A DNA stretch of 64,000 nt from Streptococcus sp. oral taxon 056 str. F0418 (GCF_000220065.1 NZ_AFQU01000001.1:62001-126000), one strand, 5' to 3'. Positions 19,492-30,365 are shown, counted from the stretch's first letter. The notes: generated by a model from the letters alone, not told the origin. Program-made: numbers and translations.

Positions 19492-20693
19492 TGACAGATA
19501 AACAAATTGCAGTAAAAGTAGACCATGTCAGCAAGTTCTTTAAGTTACCTACGGAGGCAACCAACAGTCTTCGTACTGCTATGGTCAATCGCTTTAAAGG
19601 AATTAAAGGTTATAAAGAACAGCACGTCCTTAATGATATTTCCTTTGAAGTGGAAAAAGGAGACTTTTTCGGAATCTTGGGTAGAAATGGTTCTGGGAAA
19701 TCGACCCTCTTAAAAATCATTTCTGAAATTTACGTACCTGAAAAAGGTTCCGTCACAATCGATGGAAAGTTAGTTTCTTTCATTGAGCTTGGAGTCGGTT
19801 TTAATCCTGAACTAACAGGTCGTGAAAATATTTATATGAATGGTGCAATGCTGGGCTTCTCAACAGCTGAAATTAACGCCATGTATGATGATATTGTGGA
19901 CTTTGCTGAGTTGCATGATTTTATGAACCAAAAGCTCAAGAATTATTCTTCTGGAATGCAGGTTCGTCTTGCTTTCTCAGTTGCCATTAAAGCGCAAGGT
20001 GATATCTTGATTTTGGATGAGGTTCTTGCAGTTGGAGATGAGGCTTTTCAGCGTAAATGTAATGATTACTTCCAAGAACGGAAGAAATCAGGGAAAACGA
20101 CCATTCTTGTTACCCATGATATGGGAGCTGTCAAGAAGTATTGCAATAAGGCTGTTTTGATTGAAAATGGTTTGGTTAAGGCAATTGGTGATCCCTTTGA
20201 CGTTTCTGATCAATATAGTTTTGATAATTTGGAATCGAGCTCCCATCATAATGGAAATGAAGATGAGGGCTTGGTCACAACGGAAGTTGAAGATTTTACA
20301 GCTAGATTGCTTTCTCCTAAGAAAGTAACTCCTGATGATGAGGTTGTTATTGAGTTTTCATTTAATTTATTAGATGATTCTGTTAATCCACATATAGCCT
20401 TTTCACTTGTTGATATTTCTAATGGGAATGGGCTTTATAACGATAATTCCATGGATGTTCCATTATCTGGCATTGGTCCAAAAAAAATCACCTATAAATG
20501 TAAGCTCCCATATTTTAATCATGTAAAGTTAAGATTAGTAGCGTTTTTAAGAGACGAAAATCAAGAAAACTTAGCGATATTATCGACAACGAACCCTCCA
20601 GTCTTTTCAATTGATCGGGTAGTAGATCGAACTAATCGTTCAGAATTGGATTCTTCAACTGGTTTGTTGATCCGTCAAGGCAAGTGGGAATAA
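19491..20693 (+). CDS. rgpD: Polysaccharide ABC exporter ATPase RgpD
   Basis: A 400-residue protein. The nucleotide-binding domain carries Walker A GRNGSGKSTLLK (about residue 67), signature NYSSGMQVRLAF and Walker B ILILDEVLAVGDE. The last 150 residues form a Wzt-like C-terminal domain (DDEVVIEFSFNLLDD) that in relatives reads the polysaccharide end. It works with RgpC. Its gene overlaps rgpC by one base. Confidence 0.93.
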   Translation: MTDKQIAVKVDHVSKFFKLPTEATNSLRTAMVNRFKGIKGYKEQHVLNDISFEVEKGDFFGILGRNGSGKSTLLKIISEIYVPEKGSVTIDGKLVSFIELGVGFNPELTGRENIYMNGAMLGFSTAEINAMYDDIVDFAELHDFMNQKLKNYSSGMQVRLAFSVAIKAQGDILILDEVLAVGDEAFQRKCNDYFQERKKSGKTTILVTHDMGAVKKYCNKAVLIENGLVKAIGDPFDVSDQYSFDNLESSSHHNGNEDEGLVTTEVEDFTARLLSPKKVTPDDEVVIEFSFNLLDDSVNPHIAFSLVDISNGNGLYNDNSMDVPLSGIGPKKITYKCKLPYFNHVKLRLVAFLRDENQENLAILSTTNPPVFSIDRVVDRTNRSELDSSTGLLIRQGKWE

Positions 20694-20710
20694 TTCCTTT
20701 GGTGTAGACT

Positions 20711-22369
20711 ATGAAAATTTTATTTGTTTCTCCTGTTGGAGCAATGTTTAGTGGAGCAGAAGTATCGATTGTGAACCTGATGAAATTGTTGGTTCAGCAA
20801 GGTCACGAAGTTTATAATGTGATATCGGATAATGCTCCACATATCGATAAAGACTACCTCCGCCATATGGATACAACTGGAATTAAACTATTTCAGTTAA
20901 AAACGAATCAGTGGTGGTGGCCTGAGTCTAAAACGCTGAACATTTCAGATTTAGAAATCCAAGCTTCTCAACAAAAAAATATTGATGAAGTAAGAGAAAT
21001 CATTCAGAACGAACAGATCGAACTGGTTATTTCGAATACAGTAAATGTGTTTCAAGGAGCTATGGCAGCTGCATGTGAAAAAGTGAGACATATTTATATT
21101 ATTCATGAATTTCCTTTTGGTGAGTTTGGCTATTATAAGAAATTAATTCCCTTAATTGATGATTTATCTGATAAAATTTTTGTAGTCGAAGGGGAATTGT
21201 ACCACACTCTAACGAATTATTTTCAGACTGATAAATTGATTCCGTTCATCCCTTATACAGAGGTTCAAGAACGTTCTCTCAAGAATTCTACTATTTCTCG
21301 TTTTGTATCAATCGGTGGGATTAACGAACGGAAAAATCAGTTAGAGTTGCTCGGGGCTTATAATCAATTAAATCGTAAAGAGATTGAACTAGTTTTCATT
21401 GGGGGATGGGATGAACATTATAAAAAGTTGATGGATGACTATATTGAGGAACATCATCTAGATCATGTATCCTTTATTGGTTTTCATTCTGATCCATGGT
21501 CCTTGGTGACAGATAAGGATATTCTCGTCTTACCTGCTAAATTAGAGACATTTTCTCTCGTATTTGTGGAATCAGTCTTAAATGGTGTTCCCGCAATCAT
21601 TTCCGATAATTTAGGTCATTTATCTTCGAGTAAATTTTTAGAATCTGGAAATTTGTATTCACTAGGTGATAGAGATGTGCTGAGTAAAAAAATGGCTACT
21701 TTGATTGAGAATTTTGATACCTATAAAGAAAAACAATTACTTGATCAGCAATTCGCTCGAAAGAAGTATACTCTCGAGACAATCTATGCTGTTTTTAAAG
21801 ACTACATTGAATTAAAATTCCCAATTGTTAACCAAAAGCTATCCTACAAGTATGATCGTTTTTTGGGAATGAAATTCAAAAATCGTGATATTGAGGTGAT
21901 TAGTAAATCTCAAGTAGTGATCTCGGGATCTAACGATGGCCTATACTCAGCATACCATGAAATAACAAAAGAAAGAATGGAAAATGAGAGCTCCATTATT
22001 TTTCGGCTTGAAAATGAAAAGAGTCTAAAAATATTACTTTCAGAATTTCCAGGTTCCTATAAAAAATTATCATTAGTTTCATTGGAGGATCAGAGAGAAA
22101 TTTCCCTTGCGACTTCAAATGGAATTGCATTAGATGAAGTGATGGTTTTCTTGAATACGCACCCACATATTCTTTTTGATCTTTCAAATGTTTCTGGTAA
22201 TCACTTTTTTTTCTCCTATGAAAAAGAAAGTGACGAAGAATTTAGCAGACACCTATTCAACTTATATGAGAATCATAAAAAATTATCCCATGACTACAAT
22301 ACAATCATCCATTCTCGCCGTTGGACCATTCCAACAAAAATCTTGAAATTCTTAAAAATAAGGAAATAA
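20711..22369 (+). CDS. GT4 glycosyltransferase at the rgpE position
   Basis: 552 residues. The GT4 core covers about residues 1-380: ILFVSPVGAMFSGAEVSIVN, SIGGINERKNQLELLGAY and the donor motif LPAKLETFSLVFVESVLNG. An extra C-terminal region of about 170 residues has no motif I recognise and ends in a basic helix. It is the intact paralogue of the broken gene at 15252. It occupies the slot between rgpD and rgpF where side-chain transferases sit in other species, but it is not the usual RgpE (GT2) type, so I give no gene symbol. Confidence 0.8.
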   Translation: MKILFVSPVGAMFSGAEVSIVNLMKLLVQQGHEVYNVISDNAPHIDKDYLRHMDTTGIKLFQLKTNQWWWPESKTLNISDLEIQASQQKNIDEVREIIQNEQIELVISNTVNVFQGAMAAACEKVRHIYIIHEFPFGEFGYYKKLIPLIDDLSDKIFVVEGELYHTLTNYFQTDKLIPFIPYTEVQERSLKNSTISRFVSIGGINERKNQLELLGAYNQLNRKEIELVFIGGWDEHYKKLMDDYIEEHHLDHVSFIGFHSDPWSLVTDKDILVLPAKLETFSLVFVESVLNGVPAIISDNLGHLSSSKFLESGNLYSLGDRDVLSKKMATLIENFDTYKEKQLLDQQFARKKYTLETIYAVFKDYIELKFPIVNQKLSYKYDRFLGMKFKNRDIEVISKSQVVISGSNDGLYSAYHEITKERMENESSIIFRLENEKSLKILLSEFPGSYKKLSLVSLEDQREISLATSNGIALDEVMVFLNTHPHILFDLSNVSGNHFFFSYEKESDEEFSRHLFNLYENHKKLSHDYNTIIHSRRWTIPTKILKFLKIRK

Positions 22370-22370
22370 T

Positions 22371-24116
22371 ATGCAACGTTTACTTTTATATGTTCACTTC
22401 AATAAGTTAAACTTTATCAGTGGACATGTACTCTACCAATTAGAAAAAATTCGTCCCTTGTATTCATGGGTGGTTTTCATCTCTAATAGTCAGTTACCAG
22501 AAGATGTGAAGGTTCATTTATCTTCGCAACATTTGGTTGATGATATTTTAGAACGTCAAAATAGTGGCTTTGACTTCGCTGCTTGGCGGGATGGAATGAA
22601 GACAGTAGGGTTTGATCAACTAGCTCACTTTGATTCTGTTACCCTCATGAATGATACTTGCTTTGGACCTCTTTGGGAATTAGAACCAATCTATCAGCAG
22701 TTTGAAAATGACCAAGAGGTAGACTTCTGGGGAATGACCAATTACCGGAAAGACAAGGATTTTAACGAGCATATTCAGAGTTATTATCTTAGTTTTAAAA
22801 AACAGGTACTGTCATCAAGCGTTTTCCAGGATTTTTGGCAAGGCGTTCAAGATTTTACCAATGTTCAAGATGTCATCGATAACTACGAGACCAAGGTGAC
22901 AACGAATTTCTTGGATGCTGGTTTCCACTATAAAACCGTCTTTGATACCATCCATGAAGACACGGCAGGAATGCTCTATCCAGACTTTTCTTACTACAAT
23001 CCCACAGCGATTCTCAATCATAAGGTTCCTTTCATCAAAGTCAAAACGATTGCTAACAACGAAGGAATCATGCCTTATATTTTTGATGAATTGGAGAGTG
23101 TATCGGATTATCCATTAGATTTGATTCTCAATCACATGTCTATGATTGATCGTCCGGACTATCCTTATCTCCTATCCCGTAAGTATTTGAAGGATCAGGA
23201 GCTAGAGGGAACTTTTGATAAAAAGGTTGCAGTTCATCTCCATGTCTTTTATGTGGACCTATTGGAAGAATTTCTAGATGCTTTCCAAGCTTTTCATTTT
23301 GCTTATGACTTATGGATCACGACAGATGTAGAAGAGAAAAAGCAGGATATTGAACAATTTCTTTCTAATCGTGCCCAAGATGCTACGGTTGTGGTGACTG
23401 GGAACATTGGACGAGATGTGTTGCCAATGTTGCTCTTAAAAGAGCAACTCGCTCACTATGATTATGTCGGTCATTTCCATACCAAAAAATCCAAAGAAGC
23501 AGATTTCTGGGCGGGTGAATCCTGGCGAAAAGAATTGATCGAGATGATGGTCAAGCCGGCAGATCAAATCCTGGCAAATATGGAGACCAATCCAAAAGTC
23601 GGAATCACCATCGCAGATATTCCAACCTTCTTCCGTTACAATCGAATAGTGGTTGCCTGGAATGAGACCCTCATTTCACCAGAGATGAACAAGCTCTGGG
23701 AACGGATGGAAGCGACTAAAAGTATTGATTTTAAGAATCTCAATACTTTTGTCATGAGTTATGGGACCTTTGTTTGGTTTAAATATGATGCTTTGAAACT
23801 ACTCTTTGATTTAAATTTGACAGCAGCAGATGTTCCAGCTGAACCTCTTCCTCAGAATTCGATATTGCATGCGATCGAACGTTTGTTGGTCTATATTGCT
23901 TGGGATCAAAAGTATGACTTTAGAATCTCTCAAAACCCACATGTTCTCACACCATTTATAGATAATAAGCAGTTGAACAATCGAGAAGATCTCCAACCCC
24001 ATACCTTTGTGGACTTTAATCAAATTGGTGGGATTAAAGGGGCCTTAAAGTATATTGTAATTGGTCCTGCAAGAGCCGTGAAATATATACTAAAAAGAAT
24101 GATAAACAGAAAGTAG
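22371..24116 (+). CDS. rgpF: Rhamnan synthesis protein F
   Basis: 581 residues. The N-terminus reads RLLLYVHFNKLNFISGHVLY and the domain has ERQNSGFDFAAWRDGMKTV and LMNDTCFGPLWELEPIY. The second half contains DYVGHFHTKKSKEADFW and GRDVLPMLLL, typical of RgpF. RgpF completes rhamnan chain growth in S. mutans and GAS (GacG-like). It starts 1 bp after the preceding stop and is followed 10 bp later by a DUF2142 gene. Confidence 0.92.
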   Translation: MQRLLLYVHFNKLNFISGHVLYQLEKIRPLYSWVVFISNSQLPEDVKVHLSSQHLVDDILERQNSGFDFAAWRDGMKTVGFDQLAHFDSVTLMNDTCFGPLWELEPIYQQFENDQEVDFWGMTNYRKDKDFNEHIQSYYLSFKKQVLSSSVFQDFWQGVQDFTNVQDVIDNYETKVTTNFLDAGFHYKTVFDTIHEDTAGMLYPDFSYYNPTAILNHKVPFIKVKTIANNEGIMPYIFDELESVSDYPLDLILNHMSMIDRPDYPYLLSRKYLKDQELEGTFDKKVAVHLHVFYVDLLEEFLDAFQAFHFAYDLWITTDVEEKKQDIEQFLSNRAQDATVVVTGNIGRDVLPMLLLKEQLAHYDYVGHFHTKKSKEADFWAGESWRKELIEMMVKPADQILANMETNPKVGITIADIPTFFRYNRIVVAWNETLISPEMNKLWERMEATKSIDFKNLNTFVMSYGTFVWFKYDALKLLFDLNLTAADVPAEPLPQNSILHAIERLLVYIAWDQKYDFRISQNPHVLTPFIDNKQLNNREDLQPHTFVDFNQIGGIKGALKYIVIGPARAVKYILKRMINRK

Positions 24117-24126
24117 GGAAATTAAT

Positions 24127-25614
24127 ATGGGAGTTATTGATAAAACTAAGATTAGAAATATTTTAATCGCTATATTTTTAGTATTATTTTCAAGAGTGTT
24201 TTTGGTCAGTTTATTTCAGTTCACCATCAATTTTAAAATTGTACTATTAATTATTAGTGTTATAATTTATTTTATTCTTTTTGATCCAAAAGACCAAAAC
24301 AAATTGCCGATTAATGCCTTTTTTTTGATAATTCTTTTTGGTAGTGTAATTTCACTAGTAAAACCAGTCCAATATGGACTAGACGAAGAGTCTCATTTAC
24401 CAAATGTAATTAGTATTTCTGATAGTCCGATTTTTAAATATTCTAATGAGGAGTTAGAAGATTATAATTCAGTTTTTAAATATGATGCACTAAGGAATCC
24501 TAGTAAAAAAGATAAAAATTATTGGTTCAATGTTGAACATAAAAATAGTAAAATTAAAGGAGTAAGAGTTGGATTTGATAATCCAGCCTTCATTCCTAGT
24601 GCAATTGGATGGAATATTGGTAGATTAATTTCTAAAAAAATGTATGTTTCCTATTACTTGGGAAGAATTTTCGAAGTAATAGCATTTGCTATTCTAGTAT
24701 TTATTGCATTAAAAATCAGCAAAGTTTATAGAGAAGCGATATATTTATTCGCTACGTTCCCTGCAGTATTATACATCATAGCAGGTTATCATTATGATTA
24801 TTTATATTTTGGAGCAACTTTAATTTGTCTTGCTATACTTACAAATATACTATCTGGTGAACACAAAGTTAATAAAAAGTATACCATTGCATTTCAATTT
24901 TCCACATTCCTATTTTCATTTGCAAAATTTCCGTTTGTGTTAATTGGAAGTCTGTTTTCAATATTACCGAATAAGTATTATCAGGATAAAACAGTAAGAA
25001 TATTTAGTTCAGTCCTATTTTGTTTAAATTTATTAATTTCTTTTACATATGTTGGAATTATTAGATTGTTTTCTTCGGGTAATGCTTTGTCAGGTAAAGG
25101 ACCTGGAGTATTATATTTTGTAACACATCCATTACCATTAATTAGAACTTTATTTTTAGCACCATACAGTATTATTCATGACTTTGTTTCTGAACCATTG
25201 AAATATGTATCAGAATCCTCACCGTTTTTAATTGCAGTTTCAATAGTTATTTTCTTTTTCGTTATGTTTGTAATTGGATTAAAAAATAAAATTGAAATGC
25301 CAACATTTTTTAAATATTACTGTCTTCTTTTACTTGTAGGGATTGCTTCATTAATTGTAATTGCTATTTCAGGAGATCCGAGGGTATACCATAAAGGTGA
25401 CATTACTGTAGGTGGTGTACAAGGTCGTTATTATTATTTTATTCTGATGTTTTTGCCACTCTTCTTTGGATCATGGTTTAGAAAACTTTTTGGCTTTTTG
25501 GATATGACAATTCAGAATGAAAATTCTGATTTTGAATGTAGCTTGCAATATATGTTAGTGTATTTAAATATTTTAACAATTAGTATCGGAATCTACACTC
25601 AATTACAAGGATAA
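24127..25614 (+). CDS. DUF2142-type polytopic membrane protein
   Basis: A 495-residue protein with about 11 membrane segments. DUF2142 features are the loop QYGLDEESHLPNVISIS, in the place of the QPINRVPDE loop, and GGVQGRYYYFILMFLPLFFG near the end. It is AT-richer than rgpA-F, suggesting acquisition apart from the core rhamnan genes. It is the third DUF2142 gene in the locus. Function is unknown; a role in sugar transfer or export outside the membrane is plausible from its neighbours. Confidence 0.78.
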   Translation: MGVIDKTKIRNILIAIFLVLFSRVFLVSLFQFTINFKIVLLIISVIIYFILFDPKDQNKLPINAFFLIILFGSVISLVKPVQYGLDEESHLPNVISISDSPIFKYSNEELEDYNSVFKYDALRNPSKKDKNYWFNVEHKNSKIKGVRVGFDNPAFIPSAIGWNIGRLISKKMYVSYYLGRIFEVIAFAILVFIALKISKVYREAIYLFATFPAVLYIIAGYHYDYLYFGATLICLAILTNILSGEHKVNKKYTIAFQFSTFLFSFAKFPFVLIGSLFSILPNKYYQDKTVRIFSSVLFCLNLLISFTYVGIIRLFSSGNALSGKGPGVLYFVTHPLPLIRTLFLAPYSIIHDFVSEPLKYVSESSPFLIAVSIVIFFFVMFVIGLKNKIEMPTFFKYYCLLLLVGIASLIVIAISGDPRVYHKGDITVGGVQGRYYYFILMFLPLFFGSWFRKLFGFLDMTIQNENSDFECSLQYMLVYLNILTISIGIYTQLQG

Positions 25615-25636
25615 AAAATTTTAGGAAGGATAAAAA

Positions 25637-28149
25637 ATGAAGAGAAAGAGAAAATTAGATTTTAGAGATTTTCTTTTTAAAATTTATAAAAAAATAACAA
25701 GAACACAAAAGTACTGTACAGCTCTTTTTCTTTTATTTTTTATAAGCAACACTTTCTTAACACAAAATTTGATTTCTAAAGAGATCAAATCGACAGGATC
25801 TGTATTATTCTTAGTTAATCAGTGTGGTATTTGGTTTGGAATTGCATTCTTTATTCTAGTTTTACTAATTTCACAATACACTTTAAAATGGATTTTTTCC
25901 TTAAGATTTTAGTTTCATACGTAATATATACAATACTATCATATTCGATTGATGTCTCACTGAATATTAATAATCCTAGTTATAAGATTGATCATTTCCA
26001 AAAAAATAATTTTTGGCAATTTAATTCTTTATCATTTATTTTATCATTGCTAGTGATTTCTTATGTTTTGGGAAAAATCAGAAGATTATATGATAATAAA
26101 GCAAATAGGAAAAAGCCGAAATCTGTTGGAAAATTATTCGAATATGTCTTGCATTCTAGCATAGTTTGTTCATTTATTTTTACTGATTCTAAAATTCCTT
26201 CTTTATTGTATCGTACATCATGGTATGTATCTGGAAATTTTGAGAAATCAGGAGCGGGAAAGTATTCTTTGAGCCAATTTTGGTTTTTAGAATTTCATTT
26301 GCTACTCTTAAGTATTTTCTTAACTTTAGTGGGTCTACTTTTTGTAAAAGGGCAAGTTGATGTAGTAAAAAATAGATCCAGTTTTTCGCTTGCTATATTT
26401 ACGAGTATTAGTCTTGCAATATTATTTAATACAGGAATTCAATTGGGTCTTGGCCATGGGGAACCTTTGGTTGGATACTCAATATTTCCAGGAGGTGTAA
26501 TATTTCAGATATTATGTTTATGTTATCTGTTTATTTTTCTATATATAATCTTTAATAGATATTTGTTTACGACAATATTGATTTTATTTGGTGGTGTTCT
26601 ATTTGTTGTTGCTAATGCTATAAAATTTAGTATGCGGATGGAGCCTATTTTACCAAGTGATTTGGTTTGGGTATTTCAACCTTCTGTTTTATTTAGTTTT
26701 GTAGATATCTCAGTTTTAATGACTGTGAATGTTTCCTTAGTCATTTTTATGTTTATTTATATAATAGGAAGGAGATATATTTATCCGGGTAGAATCATTC
26801 GCGCAACAATTTTAAGATTTGTTTTGTTAGGATTTATGTTCTTAATGTCCATTAATGTTTATTCTATTTTTAAAAGAAAAGATAACGGTAAAATTATAGA
26901 TGATATTCCGATTATTACCTTGCTAAATAATTTTCAAGATACAAAGTGGCTAGGAAATTCCATAAACGCTAGATATCGTTCGTTGTTATACGTATGGTTA
27001 AATCAGATAACAACTGATCCAATGATGCAACCAAAGGGATATAATAAGGATAAAATTAAGGAAATTGAGAAGAAATATGATCAAGTGGCTTTAGAAATCA
27101 ATAAAAATAGGAATGAGTCAATTGAGGATCAAACGATTATTTATGTTTTAAGTGAAAGTTTTGCTGACCCATCTAGAATTGAAGGGGTAAATTTATCTAG
27201 AAATCCTATACCAAAGATTCAAGAAATTAAGTCAAAAGTTACAAGTGGATTAATGCAATCAGATGGTTATGGTGGTGGGACTGCAAATATGGAGTTTCAA
27301 ACTTTGACAGGATTGCCCTTTTACAATATAAATCCTACAGTTTCTGTACTATACTCAGAAGTTGCTCCTAAAATGAGAAAATTAATTTCAGTTAGTGACT
27401 CTTTTATTAATAAGAAAGTTGTACATTTTGAATCTCCAATCAATTATTCCAGAAATGTGATTTACAATAGATTAAAATTTAATAAATTTATCAGTATTGA
27501 TGACAAGGATGAATTTGATTTAGGTTATCAAGAAGTGCATATAAGTGACGAGTCTACGTATAAAGCAGTATTAAAAGAGATGGATACTCAAAATAATCAA
27601 TTCTTTTCTGTAATTACGATTCAAAACCACTCTCCATTTATATCAGGAGAACCTTCAGACTTAACAGCAACAGCTTACGGTTTTTCGGATGATGAAAATT
27701 CCAAGTTAACGAATTATTCGCGTCTTTTAACCTTCACTGACACTGCCACGCAATCCTTCCTTGAAAGTCTCTCGAAAATAGATAAGAAGATTACCGTGGT
27801 ATTTTATGGCGACCACTTGCCAGGTCTCTATCCTGAGTCGGCCTTTAAGAATAATCCAGAGGGTCAGTACCAGACAGACTACTTCATTTGGAGTAATTTT
27901 GATGCACCGAAATTGAATTATCCTTTGGTCAATTCAAGTGATTTCTCTGCTATGGTCTTTGAACAGACCAATTCAAAAGTTTCACCTTACTATGCTTTAT
28001 TGACAGAAGTATTGAAAAAAGCAAGTGTCGACAAAAAGGCCTTAGAAGGGGAAGCACAAGAGATTGCAGAGGATTTGAAATTGGTTGAATACGACTTGAT
28101 CAGTGGTAAAGGTTATTTATCAAAAGACTTTTTTAAAGTTTATCAATAG
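25637..28149 (+). pseudogene. LTA-synthase-like transferase, GacH/SccH type, one frameshift
   Basis: The gene starts at ATG 25637 after AGGAAGG. Frame 1 is lost at the T6 run 25893-25898; one more T gives KWIFFLKILVSYVIY and a continuous protein of about 837 residues. About ten membrane segments are followed by an extracellular alkaline-phosphatase-superfamily domain: DGYGGGTANMEFQTLTG (probable nucleophile Thr), ITIQNHSPF and FYGDHLPGLYPE (metal ligands). GacH/SccH enzymes move glycerol phosphate from phosphatidylglycerol onto wall rhamnan, which fits this position. Codon and base use change near 27715, with the last 430 bp less AT-rich. Confidence 0.75.
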
Positions 28150-28442
28150 TTTATTTATTTGGAGAAGGAATTGTATTTTTCGGATCATTGTTAACTGCAG
28201 TATATTGATGAAAAGTTACAACTCGGAGAGGACTAAATTTGCCCTCTCTATTTTGATATTTAAAGCAAAGATAAGATGATTTTAGTTTTAAAGTTATCAA
28301 AGTTTTGGAAGCTAAAAACATTTTGTTCAATGAGTTTGATGATGTTGTTAGTGGCTTCAACAAGTTTTGCATTTTAGTAAGAAAATTTCAATGTGTTAAT
28401 AACCTTTTTCTTAGTCTTTATAAGCTGTGTTAATGGGTAACA

Positions 28443-28587
28443 AATGAGACAGCTAATGAGTTATTAAGGGAGTATTTTCCTCAAAAGGGTGATAACATTA
28501 GTTGATGAGCATGGATTCGGCAATAGAAAAATGTTAAATCACAGACTGCAAAAGTATCTAAACTGGAAGGATACATACATTTAAAGG
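28443..28587 (+). mobile_element. IS30-family transposase C-terminal remnant
   Basis: One frame reads NETANELLREYFPQKGDN and then stops. A second frame reads MLNHRLQKYLNWKDTY. These match the end of IS30 transposases (NENTNGLLREYFPK, then LNYRPRKCLGWKTPY). No ends or start remain. The rest of 28150-28659 shows no gene I can support. Confidence 0.65.
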
Positions 28588-28665
28588 GGCTTTTTAGTTG
28601 ATTTTTTCTGACTCTCTCTACTTCAAAATATTATACAATATGTTTAAAAAATATTAGGTGTGAAT

Positions 28666-30222
28666 ATGAAAAGCAAAATTGAGCGCTCCATTCCTGAAAA
28701 AGAGTTTCATTTGGTGAATAGCTCCCTTATCTCTCAAGTTTTTCGAGGGATTCTTGTTGGTTTATTTGTGGGTGGAATTGTAGGACTTTTTCGTTGGTTA
28801 ATTGAAAAGGGATTTCATTTTATTCAAAACCTTTATGAAATACTTCATCAAGATCTAAATATGCTATGGTTCATTTTAGTTCTTTATTTAGGGATCATCT
28901 TAATCGCGGCGTATCTAATGCAATCAGAAAAAGATATAAAAGGTTCAGGTATTCCCCAAGTTGAGGCTGAGCTAAAAGGCTTGATGTCATTAAATTGGTG
29001 GAGTATTTTATGGAAAAAATTCTTTGTAGGTTTTTTAGCTATCTCAAGTGGTCTCATGCTTGGACGAGAGGGCCCCAGTATCCAATTAGGTGCAGCTGGT
29101 GGGAAAGGTTTGGCAAAATGGTTAAAGCTAAGTCCGGTTGAAGAGAGAGTCTTGATTGCAAGTGGCGCAGCTGCAGGATTAGCAGCAGCTTTTAATGCTC
29201 CGATTGCAGGCCTCTTATTTGTCGTCGAAGAGGTTTATCGACATTTTTCTCGTCTTTTTTGGGTTTCTACCTTAGTGGCGAGTTTAGTATCCAATTTTGT
29301 ATCTTTGGCTATTTTCGGTTTAACTCCAGTCTTAGATATGCCTGATAATATACTTCAGATGGAGCTACATCAATATTGGATTTACTTGGTAATGGGAATT
29401 ATGTTGGGTGTTGCTGGATTTATGTATGAAAAAGTAGTGTCAGCGATGCCAGTCATCTATAAAAGAGTTGGTCAATTTTTTAAAATACCATCAAGTTACT
29501 ATCCTATCCTTGCTTTCTTATTTATTATACCGATTGGCTATTTTCTTCCACCTATATTAGGCGGGGGAAATCAATTGATTTTATCTCTTAATTCTCAGCA
29601 TTATCTACTAAGTACTCTTGTTGTATTTTTTGTTATCCGTTTTATCTGGAGTATGATTTCTTATGGTAGTGGCCTTCCAGGCGGGATCTTTTTGCCGATA
29701 TTGGCATTGGGATCTGTTTTAGGAGCTATTATTGGAAATATCTGTGTATATCTTGGCTTAGTCAATGAGCAACAATTTCCAATTTTTATTATATTAGGGA
29801 TGAGTGGTTATTTCGGTGCTATATCAAAAGCTCCTCTTACAGCCATGATTTTGGTAACAGAAATGGTAGGAGATATCCGTAATTTAATGCCTTTAGGCTT
29901 GGTTACTTTGTCGGCTTATATTTTAATGGATCTATTGGGTGGTGCCCCTGTTTATGAAGCTATGCTGGAAAAAATGCTTCCAGAGACGATTGATGATGGA
30001 GATGGCGGAGAGACAACTATGATAGAAATTCCTGTTTCTGAGAAAATTGCAAACCATCAAGTACGTGACTTAAATCTACCTCCAGATGTTTTGATTGTCA
30101 TGAATGTACATAAAGGAAAGAAAAAAACGGTAAATGGTAGTAGTAAACTCTGCCTAGGAGATACAATTTATCTTGTGGTTAGAAATCATGAAATCGGAAA
30201 AATAAAAGATTTGCTGCTGTAG
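28666..30222 (+). CDS. ClC-family chloride channel/antiporter with TrkA-C domain
   Basis: About 518 residues from ATG 28666, chosen because AGGTG lies 5 bases upstream. ClC ion-path motifs are present: KGSGIPQVEAEL, GREGPSIQLGAAGG and GSGLPGGIFLPIL. A C-terminal TrkA-C domain (residues about 440-518) may sense a ligand. It probably exchanges chloride or fluoride with protons. It is a lone gene with a long terminator at 30237. Confidence 0.9.
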   Translation: MKSKIERSIPEKEFHLVNSSLISQVFRGILVGLFVGGIVGLFRWLIEKGFHFIQNLYEILHQDLNMLWFILVLYLGIILIAAYLMQSEKDIKGSGIPQVEAELKGLMSLNWWSILWKKFFVGFLAISSGLMLGREGPSIQLGAAGGKGLAKWLKLSPVEERVLIASGAAAGLAAAFNAPIAGLLFVVEEVYRHFSRLFWVSTLVASLVSNFVSLAIFGLTPVLDMPDNILQMELHQYWIYLVMGIMLGVAGFMYEKVVSAMPVIYKRVGQFFKIPSSYYPILAFLFIIPIGYFLPPILGGGNQLILSLNSQHYLLSTLVVFFVIRFIWSMISYGSGLPGGIFLPILALGSVLGAIIGNICVYLGLVNEQQFPIFIILGMSGYFGAISKAPLTAMILVTEMVGDIRNLMPLGLVTLSAYILMDLLGGAPVYEAMLEKMLPETIDDGDGGETTMIEIPVSEKIANHQVRDLNLPPDVLIVMNVHKGKKKTVNGSSKLCLGDTIYLVVRNHEIGKIKDLLL

Positions 30223-30236
30223 TACCTAATACGATC

Positions 30237-30275
30237 AACACCTTTCTGACATATGTGTTAGTGAGGTGTTTTTCA
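30237..30275 (+). terminator. Terminator after the ClC gene
   Basis: AACACCT pairs with AGGTGTT; inside, CTGACA pairs with TGTTAG (one G-U). TTTTTC follows. Confidence 0.75.
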
Positions 30276-30300
30276 TTAAATTAAATTATCTGACAATTTA

Positions 30301-30329
30301 TTGAAAAATTAAAAATTTTTTGGTATAAT
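30301..30329 (+). promoter_or_regulatory. Promoter of the efe-tat operon
   Basis: TTGAAA (30301-30306) and TATAAT (30324-30329) are 17 bp apart with TGG before the -10. I could not identify a Fur/PerR box with confidence. Confidence 0.75.
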
Positions 30330-30365
30330 TTTTTAGAAAATTTGTAATTATGAAGGAGATTCATC

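Noticed and set aside
28151..28372. 73-codon minus-strand frame after the GacH-like gene
   Set aside because: No ribosome site and no recognisable family; it lies in decayed IS-like sequence.
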